Below the pieces are notes generated by a model. It did no database searches. It was given only the letters and a program-made list of their open reading frames with translations, and was not told the origin of the DNA. The translations under genes and the position numbers were made by a program. Source: JBEPVZ01 sp041690695 (lineage in GTDB: Bacteria; Patescibacteriota; Microgenomatia; Daviesbacterales; UBA10151). From it: 10,034 bases of DNA. Location: contig JBEPVZ010000035.1 of NCBI GenBank assembly GCA_041690695.1, positions 1 through 10,034 of the forward strand. The letters run 5' to 3'. Of the stretch, positions 1 to 5,291 are shown in pieces; within the stretch, counting starts at the first letter, position 1; each line of letters opens with the position of its first letter.

Positions 1-1
1 T

Positions 2-934
2 GCCCAAAAAAATAACGGTAACGCCATATATGATCCAACTGGCAAATATATCGTTTTTATATCGGAAGCTAGTCATCATTTAGCTTATAATATTCCTGCA
101 GAGGGAGATCCAGGAATTGGTTTATTTTCGAATATTTGGGCAACCGATCCAACTGGCACAAACTTTTGGCAATTGACCCAAGTAGCTATCCCCCTCACCA
201 AAACTGAGGGTATTCCCGCCTTAGCGGTTGTTAATCCCTTATTCTCCCCCGACGGCTCAAAACTAATCTGGACGGAGCTTTACGGTTATACCTCAGGTGG
301 TTGTAATGACGGCTGGGGCAGATGGCGGCTAATGGAAGGGGATTTCTCCATAAATAATGGTACACCCCAACTAACCAATCAACACGTTCTTTTTCAGCCC
401 AAAGTTACGCAAACGGCCAACAACTACTTTACGAATAATTATGTCACCGCCATGTCCTTTTTAGATGCAAATACTCTAATCATAGCTGGCAATTTATCCG
501 GTCAACACCCTTATGGAATGGATCAATATCAACTTAATTTAAATACCAGCCAAGTTACTGATTTAACTAATACACCTGATGCTTGGGAAGAAGACTCCAA
601 AGTCTCACCCCTTAATCATAAAATAATCTATATGACCAATATTGATTCGCCTAGCAAATTAGATTTTTGTAAAGCTTGGTATGGTCAAACAATACAGCGT
701 GATTATTACATTATGAACTCGGATGGATCTAATAAACAAAAATTCACTTATTTTAATGATCCCACCGCTCCTGAATTTACAGGTTTCCCAACCATTGTCG
801 CAGAATCCGATATTAGCCCTGATGGCAAATATCAAATTGGGGCGATTGGCATTAAGTCCTCCGATAATGTCGCCCCAAATGGTAGCCTCAAGAGTCTGTC
901 CGATTACTTAATTGAATTTTCGAGCCCGCAATAA
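2..934 (+). CDS. Beta-propeller (TolB/PD40-like) protein, 5' end outside the window
   Basis: The frame is open from the left edge, so the start codon lies outside the window; the first possible internal start (TTG at 173) is not a real start because similar propeller sequence precedes it. Repeated strand-turn motifs of the WD40-like/PD40 type are visible: YDPTGKYIVFISEA near the left edge, ATDPTG, NPLFSPDGSKLIWTE, KVSPLNHKIIYMTN, IMNSDGSNKQKFT and DISPDGKYQIGAIG. SPDG-type turns of this kind mark TolB-C-terminal and related propellers, which usually act outside the cytoplasm as binding or scaffolding modules. No signal peptide can be judged because the N-terminus is missing. The stop overlaps the next start (TAATG at 932-936), which implies translational coupling with the TIM-barrel protein downstream. 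The fold class is well supported; the ligand and role are unknown. Confidence 0.72.
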   Translation, partial: AQKNNGNAIYDPTGKYIVFISEASHHLAYNIPAEGDPGIGLFSNIWATDPTGTNFWQLTQVAIPLTKTEGIPALAVVNPLFSPDGSKLIWTELYGYTSGGCNDGWGRWRLMEGDFSINNGTPQLTNQHVLFQPKVTQTANNYFTNNYVTAMSFLDANTLIIAGNLSGQHPYGMDQYQLNLNTSQVTDLTNTPDAWEEDSKVSPLNHKIIYMTNIDSPSKLDFCKAWYGQTIQRDYYIMNSDGSNKQKFTYFNDPTAPEFTGFPTIVAESDISPDGKYQIGAIGIKSSDNVAPNGSLKSLSDYLIEFSSPQ

Positions 935-2040
935 TGAAGTTTGACAAGAAGTTCTTAACTATCCTCGGGGTAATTATTATATTGTTAATTTTTTGGTCTG
1001 TTGCCTCCCACCATAAAACTCCACCAATCTCAGTTTATACGCCAATCTCTCATCAAAACTCACCAGTCAAAAATAGTTCAACAGATAGCCATCAAACACT
1101 TGGAGTCGAGTTAACTCTGCCTGTCGGTTTTAGTAATCAAGATGTTGTAAATAGCCTAGCCCGTGCTAAAGACGCCAATGTCAACGGAGATCACATCATC
1201 TTTAATTGGAAAGATCTTAATAATACGACTTCACTTCAAAAACAAATTTCGGCTTTTGGAGATCAACAAAATTGGGATATCTTGGTGACTATTTCTACGA
1301 TCTCGACCAATCTTCGAGAAACGCCTCAAGATTTAAATAAAACGGCTTTTGATGACCAAACCATGGAAGCACGCTTCCATAGTTTAATTGATAATCTTAA
1401 GCCCTACCTGTCAAACTCTCATGTTAAATATCTTGCTATTGGTAATGAAGTCGATGTTTATTTAGCAGCTCATCCTAACGAATGGAGCCAATATCAACAC
1501 TTTTTAGATGATGCTATCTCTTATATTCATAAACAATTGCCTAATGTTTATGTTGGAACAACAATCACATTTAGTGGCCAACAGAAATTTTCTAATCAAG
1601 TAGCAGATCTGACAAAGGACAGTGATATTGATATCTATACTTATTATCCTCAAGATTCAAATTTCAAAGTCGAAGATCCGAAGGCGCCATTAACGGATTT
1701 ACCGACGATGATTAATGCTTCAAATAATAAGCCTGTCATAATTCAAGAGGCTGGTTATCAATCAGCGGAGATATCAGATAGCTCAGAACAAAAACAAGCC
1801 CAATTTGTCGATAATTTATTTACCGCTTGGGAGACACAAGGCTCGAAAATACCATTCCTAAGTTACTTTTCGCTCTACGATTTAGATCCTTTAACCTGTC
1901 AAAAATATCTCCAAATATTTGCATTAAAATCCGCGAATTTCCAAGGATATTTATGTAATTTAGGTCTCCAAACTTCAACTGGTCAATCTAAAGCTGCCTG
2001 GACTGAATTTGTCAAAAATGGCCGAGCCCTAACTAATTGA
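934..2040 (+). CDS. Membrane-anchored TIM-barrel protein, glycoside hydrolase-like (clan GH-A type)
   Basis: A 368-residue protein. Residues 1-6 are basic and are followed by one hydrophobic helix (about 8-24), giving an N-in, C-out anchor or uncleaved signal. A Ser/Thr/Pro-rich linker (about 28-54) leads to the main domain from about 55. That domain has alternating strands and helices with LAIGNEVD (Asn171-Glu172) and VIIQEAGYQ (Glu272). In clan GH-A glycosidases an Asn-Glu at the end of strand 4 is the acid/base and a Glu at the end of strand 7 is the nucleophile; spacing of about 100 residues fits. This suggests an active extracytoplasmic glycosidase, but I cannot name a GH family or substrate. 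No clear Shine-Dalgarno site is seen; the ATG shares its A with the upstream stop. The 3' end overlaps the convergent DUF5946-like gene by 8 nt. It ends in TGA, which shows that TGA is a stop here. Confidence 0.7.
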   Translation: MKFDKKFLTILGVIIILLIFWSVASHHKTPPISVYTPISHQNSPVKNSSTDSHQTLGVELTLPVGFSNQDVVNSLARAKDANVNGDHIIFNWKDLNNTTSLQKQISAFGDQQNWDILVTISTISTNLRETPQDLNKTAFDDQTMEARFHSLIDNLKPYLSNSHVKYLAIGNEVDVYLAAHPNEWSQYQHFLDDAISYIHKQLPNVYVGTTITFSGQQKFSNQVADLTKDSDIDIYTYYPQDSNFKVEDPKAPLTDLPTMINASNNKPVIIQEAGYQSAEISDSSEQKQAQFVDNLFTAWETQGSKIPFLSYFSLYDLDPLTCQKYLQIFALKSANFQGYLCNLGLQTSTGQSKAAWTEFVKNGRALTN

Positions 2041-2440
2041 GTGTCTCATCAAATAAAGTTCTAATTTGATGATGGCTTTGGTGATAAGCACCCCAAACTG
2101 ATTCGCACCACTTTTTGATCATCTCATCTCGATCTTGACCGGCCGGAACAGTTAGGACATCTTTAATCGTGATAATTCCACGATCTTTTGGTAGAGATAA
2201 TTCCGGCCAACTTTTTCGCTTATTAGCTAATTGCATATGCATAAGTTGAACTTGTTTACCGGTATAATTCTTCTCGAGATATAAATAAAGTCCAATTAGC
2301 CCAAAAACTAACTTAACCGGCTTGGTATTTTCGTCGGCTGTTTGAGCGGCATAAGCATCAACAATATGTTGGTGGATAAAAGCCGGGTCAGGATGAGATA
2401 AAGTATAAGCTGCAAGCTCGGTATAAAGATCTTGAGTCAT
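2033..2440 (-). CDS. DUF5946-like protein of unknown function
   Basis: About 135 residues from ATG 2438-2440. The frame stays open further upstream, but those codons translate tRNA-Gly sequence, so the longer start is artefactual. An ATG at 2504-2506 is possible but touches the tRNA 3' end. The start chosen gives MTQDLYTELAAYTLSHPDP, followed by FIHQHIVDAYAAQ, KPVKLVFGLIGLYLYLEK, TGKQVQLMHMQLA and KKWCESVWGAYHQSHHQIR. This pattern (His-rich helix, VDAYAAQ, GLYLYLEK, VQxxHM, SVW) matches my recollection of DUF5946; no search was run. It is soluble and largely helical, and the several His residues (H16, H23, H25 and the C-terminal SHH) could bind metal. No Shine-Dalgarno site precedes the ATG, and I see no convincing promoter between it and tRNA-Gly, so it may be transcribed with the tRNA. 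Confidence 0.7.
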   Translation of the reverse strand: MTQDLYTELAAYTLSHPDPAFIHQHIVDAYAAQTADENTKPVKLVFGLIGLYLYLEKNYTGKQVQLMHMQLANKRKSWPELSLPKDRGIITIKDVLTVPAGQDRDEMIKKWCESVWGAYHQSHHQIRTLFDETLN

Positions 2441-2487
2441 TAGTGGAAAAGTTATTTCTGAAGGCAAGTCAGACTTACCTACTTCGT

Positions 2488-2501
2488 CCCGATAAATCGG
2501 G
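2488..2501 (-). other. Short hairpin just after tRNA-Gly
   Basis: On the minus strand CCCGA-TTTA-TCGGG forms a perfect 5-bp stem (6 bp if the loop is TT), beginning 7 nt past the tRNA 3' end. There is no U-run after it, so a standard intrinsic terminator is not supported. It could instead be a 3'-end processing or stability element between the tRNA and the DUF5946-like gene. Confidence 0.4.
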
Positions 2502-2507
2502 CTCATG

Positions 2508-2579
2508 AGCGGGAGACGGGACTCGAACCCGTGACCTTCTCCTTGGGAAGGAGACATACTACCACTGTACTACTCCCGC
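2508..2579 (-). tRNA. tRNA-Gly (anticodon CCC)
   Basis: A 72-nt cloverleaf reads on the minus strand. It has a 7-bp acceptor GCGGGAG/CTCCCGC, D-arm GTAC-AGTGGTA-GTAT, anticodon arm TCTCC-TTCCCAA-GGAGA with anticodon CCC, a 5-nt variable loop, and T-arm ACGGG-TTCGAGT-CCCGT. The discriminator is U, as expected for bacterial tRNA-Gly. The 3' CCA is not encoded (genomic sequence after the acceptor is TCATG), so a CCA-adding enzyme is needed. It reads GGG codons. A TATAAT box lies 9 bp upstream. Confidence 0.97.
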
Positions 2580-2588
2580 AACTCAACG

Positions 2589-2594
2589 ATTATA
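2589..2594 (-). promoter_or_regulatory. -10 box of the tRNA-Gly promoter
   Basis: The minus strand reads TATAAT, ending 9 nt before the tRNA 5' end, which would place transcription start one or two bases upstream of the mature tRNA. The -35 region overlaps the terminator stem and is a poor match (AGATTT at about 17 nt spacing). Confidence 0.6.
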
Positions 2595-2611
2595 CAATAT
2601 GAGATTAAATA

Positions 2612-2642
2612 AAATCTCGCCTCTTTAAAGCAGGCGAGATTT
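2612..2642 (-). terminator. Intrinsic terminator of the DUF378 gene
   Basis: An 11-bp perfect stem (2612-2622 with 2632-2642; AAATCTCGCCT/AGGCGAGATTT) surrounds a 9-nt loop. On the minus strand the stem leads into TTTTATTTAATC, a usable U-rich tract, and the hairpin lies 32 nt past the DUF378 stop. It separates that gene from tRNA-Gly, which therefore needs its own promoter. Confidence 0.8.
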
Positions 2643-2673
2643 AAATGATTACTTAAGTCTAAAAATTTTAAAC

Positions 2674-2898
2674 TTATTTTCTTTTACCACTACAGACCAT
2701 ACACTCTTTTTTGTGGTTTAAGAATAAAACCACACCTGAGAGACCAACCAAGACATATACGAGTTTGGTCAAGATTGAGCTATCACCGCCTAAAAGCATA
2801 CTGACAACGTTTAGTCCAAGTAGGCCAAATAAACCCCAATTAACAGCACCAACTATAACTAAAACAAACATAACTATATGTAAAGTTTTTGCATTCAT
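2674..2898 (-). CDS. DUF378 family small membrane protein with a CxxC tail
   Basis: A 74-residue protein. The signature GAVNWGLFGLLGLNVVSML at about residues 18-36, followed by ILTKLVYVLVGLSGVVLFL at about 42-60, matches the DUF378 (YuzA-like) family of two-helix membrane proteins, whose typical length is about the same. The function of the family is not known. The C-terminus is unusual to my eye: HKKECMVCSGKRK carries Cys66 and Cys69 in a CxxC with basic flanks, which could bind metal or form a disulfide. The start is supported by the strongest Shine-Dalgarno site in the window, AGGAGGTGA (2905-2913, minus strand), with AGGAGG 9 nt from the ATG. It is monocistronic: a terminator follows. It is divergent from the four-cysteine protein across 114 nt. 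Confidence 0.88.
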   Translation of the reverse strand: MNAKTLHIVMFVLVIVGAVNWGLFGLLGLNVVSMLLGGDSSILTKLVYVLVGLSGVVLFLNHKKECMVCSGKRK

Positions 2899-2904
2899 TT
2901 TTAC

Positions 2905-2913
2905 TCACCTCCT
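2905..2913 (-). promoter_or_regulatory. Strong ribosome binding site of the DUF378 gene
   Basis: AGGAGGTGA on the minus strand is near-perfectly complementary to a typical 16S 3' end, with AGGAGG 9 nt before the ATG at 2898. It stands out because most other starts in the window have no such site. Confidence 0.85.
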
Positions 2914-2975
2914 CTTTTTATTCGATCTAATCTCAGTGTGCGCTAGGATTAGCAATTCGTCAAGTGCTGGCTGAT

Positions 2976-3004
2976 TTGAATCTGAAGGCTAATTGGGATA
3001 TAAT
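2976..3004 (+). promoter_or_regulatory. Sigma-70-type promoter of a leaderless or near-leaderless mRNA
   Basis: TTGAAT (2976-2981), a 17-bp spacer, then a consensus TATAAT (2999-3004). Transcription starting 6-8 nt after the -10 box falls at about 3010-3012, while the ATG is at 3013, so the mRNA would have a leader of 0-3 nt. No Shine-Dalgarno site is present. This is the best two-box promoter in the window. Confidence 0.8.
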
Positions 3005-3012
3005 TCGTCCTC

Positions 3013-3267
3013 ATGTCAATAGAAAACGCTAACAAAAGAGAAGAACCTAGTTCAGCGAATCTTATCGCTTCACCTCAAACCTCAAGTTTAGAATCTAGAG
3101 AACTTTGTAGTAATTGTCATAAAATGGGTTTTTGCCAATTATCTACAACATTGAAGAGTACTAGTCAATTTGAGGAAGGTCCAAATAAAGCTTCGGCTAT
3201 AAATTCGGTACTCGAAAACGCTGGCTGGAAAAGATGCCCCCAGCGAAATATTAGAAATAATTACTGA
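3013..3267 (+). CDS. Small four-cysteine protein, unknown function
   Basis: 84 residues, and I do not recognise a family. The N-terminal 30 residues are polar and probably disordered. The core has LCSNCHKMGFCQL with Cys32, Cys35 and Cys41 (a C-x2-C-x5-C spacing) and a fourth Cys75 in GWKRCPQR, plus His36. Four Cys in a short soluble protein suggest a zinc site or an Fe-S cluster. WhiB proteins use the same C-x2-C-x5-C spacing, but their fourth Cys is upstream and their other signatures are absent here, so I do not assign it to WhiB. Coding status is supported by the consensus promoter immediately upstream and by the regular Cys motif. It is divergent from the DUF378 gene and lies 79 nt before tRNA-Thr. 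It ends in TGA. Confidence 0.66.
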   Translation: MSIENANKREEPSSANLIASPQTSSLESRELCSNCHKMGFCQLSTTLKSTSQFEEGPNKASAINSVLENAGWKRCPQRNIRNNY

Positions 3268-3308
3268 CCGATTAAGTCGAAAAAATCGACCGCCTAGATC
3301 AACCCGCC

Positions 3309-3337
3309 TTGTTTTCCCATAATACTTGCTAGATAAT
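3309..3337 (+). promoter_or_regulatory. Promoter of tRNA-Thr
   Basis: TTGTTT (3309-3314), 17-bp spacer, GATAAT (3332-3337). The expected transcription start is about 3344, giving a leader of only a few bases before the mature tRNA 5' end at 3347. Confidence 0.6.
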
Positions 3338-3346
3338 ACTTACCAT

Positions 3347-3418
3347 GCCGAAGTAGCTCAGTGGTAGAGCAATCCCTTCGTAAGGGAGAGGTCATGGGTT
3401 CAACTCCCATCTTCGGCT
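3347..3418 (+). tRNA. tRNA-Thr (anticodon CGT)
   Basis: A 72-nt cloverleaf with 7-bp acceptor GCCGAAG/CTTCGGC, D-arm GCTC-AGTGGTA-GAGC, anticodon arm ATCCC-TTCGTAA-GGGAG with anticodon CGT at 3379-3381, variable loop AGGTC, and T-arm ATGGG-TTCAACT-CCCAT. The top pair of the anticodon stem (A27/G43) is a mismatch. The discriminator is U and CCA is not encoded (TCAAA follows the acceptor). It reads ACG codons. Confidence 0.96.
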
Positions 3419-3427
3419 CAAATAGTT

Positions 3428-3433
3428 TATAAT
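3428..3433 (+). promoter_or_regulatory. Candidate -10 box for the Ig-like protein gene
   Basis: TATAAT lies 13 nt before the ATG at 3447, so a transcript would carry a leader of roughly 6 nt. The matching -35 position falls inside the tRNA-Thr T-arm and resembles no consensus, so read-through from the tRNA promoter is the alternative. Confidence 0.45.
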
Positions 3434-3446
3434 TTAGTCTACCCAA

Positions 3447-4220
3447 ATGGTTACCACTTACTATTTAAAACGCACCCGTAGCTATAATTACTCAAGATCA
3501 AGTTCCTCGTCATATAAACCTCGGTCAATCCGCCAAAAAGAGCGTAAAGATCGCGGTAATATTATTCGTAATATAACTTTAGTCATTCTTTTATTAATTG
3601 CCTCATTTGTTTGGGGAATTCCAGCTTTAACAGGCGCTTTATCGGTCTTTAATCACCATTCCGGAACTCAAGCCACTCATGCTGCAGACGTAGTACTAGC
3701 CCCTCCAGTTTTAAATATTCCTTATGAAGCAACTAATTCCGCCTCCATTCAAATCAACGGCTATGCTAACCCAAGCCTTAAAGTTGAGGTCTTTTTAGAG
3801 GACGAATTAAAGTCGACAGTAACAGCTGATCCAAATGGCAAGTTTCAAACAGGTTTTATTAATCTTAGTTTAGGAACAAATAATATTTATGGGAAAACGG
3901 TTGACTCGAGTGGTAAAGAAAGCTTAGCCTCTAAAACTATCCAACTAACTTACAATAATGATAAGCCAAAACTTGAGACGTCCTCCCCCGCTGATAACTC
4001 TCAAATTAAAGGTGGAGATAAAAAAGTCACTGTCTCAGGAAGTACCGACTCTGGTGATAATGTGACTGTTAATGGCATTACTGTAATTGTCGATAGTGAT
4101 GGTAATTTTTCAACGATACTTCCGATCAATGATGGTGATAATACAATTACGATTATCTCAACAAATGAGGTTGGGAATACTAGCCAACAAACGCTCAAAG
4201 TTAATTACGCCAGTAGCTAA
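3447..4220 (+). CDS. Membrane-anchored protein with two bacterial Ig-like domains
   Basis: 257 residues. Residues 1-40 are strongly basic and rich in Ser, Tyr and Arg, and should stay in the cytoplasm. One transmembrane helix follows at about 41-65. Two all-beta repeats come next: about 86-170 (PPVLNIPYEATNSASIQING, then GTNNIYGKTVDSSGKES) and about 172-254 (SSPADNSQIKGGDKKVTVSG, then GDNTITIISTNEVGNTS). The pattern of SG/NG turns, DxDGxF and GxNxIxxxxxDxxGN is that of bacterial Ig-like domains of the Big_9 or Glucodextran_B type, commonly found in surface proteins that bind or display something. There is no catalytic domain. No Shine-Dalgarno site precedes the ATG. The stop overlaps that of the convergent glycosyltransferase by 4 nt. 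A role at the cell surface is inferred. Confidence 0.78.
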   Translation: MVTTYYLKRTRSYNYSRSSSSSYKPRSIRQKERKDRGNIIRNITLVILLLIASFVWGIPALTGALSVFNHHSGTQATHAADVVLAPPVLNIPYEATNSASIQINGYANPSLKVEVFLEDELKSTVTADPNGKFQTGFINLSLGTNNIYGKTVDSSGKESLASKTIQLTYNNDKPKLETSSPADNSQIKGGDKKVTVSGSTDSGDNVTVNGITVIVDSDGNFSTILPINDGDNTITIISTNEVGNTSQQTLKVNYASS

Positions 4221-5290
4221 CTGACCCAATTTCCCAAAATAAAACTGATCGAAAAAAACATTAGTAAACTCACTGACATTAATAAATAAATCACTAGTAT
4301 TAATCTAGACTTTACTTGCCCAAGCATTATAAAGATTGGAAAGACTACCAATAAAAATCTCGGCATTGAAGACAAACTCGGAGTCAATAAAGGCAATAAA
4401 ATTGAGCAAAAGCCATAGATAACATATGAGGGTCTTAAAAAGCGTATTGATCTTAAAATTAAACCCACCCCTAAAACGGAAAAGACTAACTCAAGCAATG
4501 ATCGGCCATAATCTAAAACTAATTGCTGGCCACTAAAATTTTGAATCGTATTCCAAAAACCTAATCCAGGAAAAGTTAAGTTTCGTTGCCAATATTGCTC
4601 AGCAATCAGAAAATAAAATGGCTGACCAGTTTTTAAAAACAGATAAAAACAATAACTTAAAAATCCGCTTAATGAAATTATTAGTATTAAAATAACCATT
4701 GGTAAACGCTTTTGCCTATAAACTTCAACTAAAACAGCCAATATTAAGGCCAATCCGACCAAACGAGTCAGACTAGCCAAAATCGTCAAGCTAATAGCTA
4801 AATAAAGATAGATTGGCTTTTTATGACTTAGTCTTAAACTTAAAAAGGTACTCACTACCAATAAAAAAAATAAGCTTTCCGAATAAGCTGCTAAGAAAAA
4901 GAATGAAGTTGGAAAGATCAACATTAAAATTATGATTTTTTTGGAGAAGGCTAGAGAATAATCAAGTCTAAGTAGTTTATAAAAAACTTCGAGTCCTAAA
5001 AATAAGCAAAAAATATTAATTAAAAAAGCACTTAAATAATAGTTGCTGGTCAAAAGCGTTACTCCACGAATTAATAACGGATAAAGTGGCCAAAAAGCAT
5101 ATTGAAAAAAATGCTTATAACCATTTTGGGCAATACCTATAAAATGTCCACCATCCCAATTACCTAAGGCTTGACCAAACGAGTTTATTTGGCCTAAATG
5201 AGGTAGATTATTAAAACCTATCGCCATAATTAAAATAAGACCAATAAACCAGACCAAGAAAATTGTAGAGATGCTAGTATATAATTTCAT
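4217..5290 (-). CDS. GT-C membrane glycosyltransferase, PIG-V-like
   Basis: 357 residues with about eight to ten hydrophobic segments. Family hallmarks are visible: NWDGGHF at 44-50 in the first extracytoplasmic loop, with the acidic residue expected to be catalytic; FWPLYPLL at 66-73; FPTSFFFLAAYSESLFF at about 126-142; and LTRLVG at 174-179. A PRF motif sits near residue 310. These match the PIG-V-like (mannosyltransferase) group, which uses polyprenyl-phosphate sugars to glycosylate acceptors on the outer face of the membrane. Sugar and acceptor cannot be deduced. A promoter (TTGACC-N18-TAGAAT) reads into it from inside the divergent gene and gives a leader of only about 6 nt with no Shine-Dalgarno site. 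It sits beside an O-antigen-ligase-family gene, which supports a role in surface glycan assembly. Confidence 0.86.
   Translation of the reverse strand: MKLYTSISTIFLVWFIGLILIMAIGFNNLPHLGQINSFGQALGNWDGGHFIGIAQNGYKHFFQYAFWPLYPLLIRGVTLLTSNYYLSAFLINIFCLFLGLEVFYKLLRLDYSLAFSKKIIILMLIFPTSFFFLAAYSESLFFLLVVSTFLSLRLSHKKPIYLYLAISLTILASLTRLVGLALILAVLVEVYRQKRLPMVILILIISLSGFLSYCFYLFLKTGQPFYFLIAEQYWQRNLTFPGLGFWNTIQNFSGQQLVLDYGRSLLELVFSVLGVGLILRSIRFLRPSYVIYGFCSILLPLLTPSLSSMPRFLLVVFPIFIMLGQVKSRLILVIYLLMSVSLLMFFSISFILGNWVS
5280..5285 (+). promoter_or_regulatory. -10 box of the O-antigen-ligase-family gene
   Basis: TATAAT ends 6 nt before the ATG at 5292, so transcription would begin on or next to the start codon. 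The box lies within the first codons of the divergent glycosyltransferase. No good -35 is visible. Confidence 0.5.
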
Positions 5291-5291
5291 T

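Noticed and set aside
2441..2557. Upstream extension of the DUF5946-like gene
   Set aside because: The extra codons are a translation of the tRNA-Gly gene and its 3' flank; the family-like sequence begins at the ATG at 2440.
2927..2952. CTAATC/GATTAG inverted repeat in the divergent intergenic region as an operator
   Set aside because: A 6-bp arm with 14-nt spacing is expected by chance in such sequence; no matching site elsewhere in the window.
2711..2974. Open frame on the plus strand opposite the DUF378 gene
   Set aside because: It is antisense to a recognised protein family with a strong ribosome binding site and shows no motif of its own.
934..3267. Alternative genetic code with TGA read as glycine
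   Set aside because: TGA ends the TIM-barrel and four-cysteine genes at sensible positions, and no gene here requires TGA read-through.
3013..3267. WhiB-type Fe-S regulator
   Set aside because: Only the C-x2-C-x5-C spacing agrees; the fourth Cys is on the wrong side and the other WhiB motifs are missing.
3276..3290. GTCGA-AAAAA-TCGAC hairpin after the four-cysteine gene as a terminator
   Set aside because: Only a 5-bp stem and no following T-run; it cannot be told from chance.
4001..4198. Open frame antisense to the second Ig-like domain
   Set aside because: It mirrors the repetitive beta-strand coding sequence and has no ribosome site or recognisable motif.
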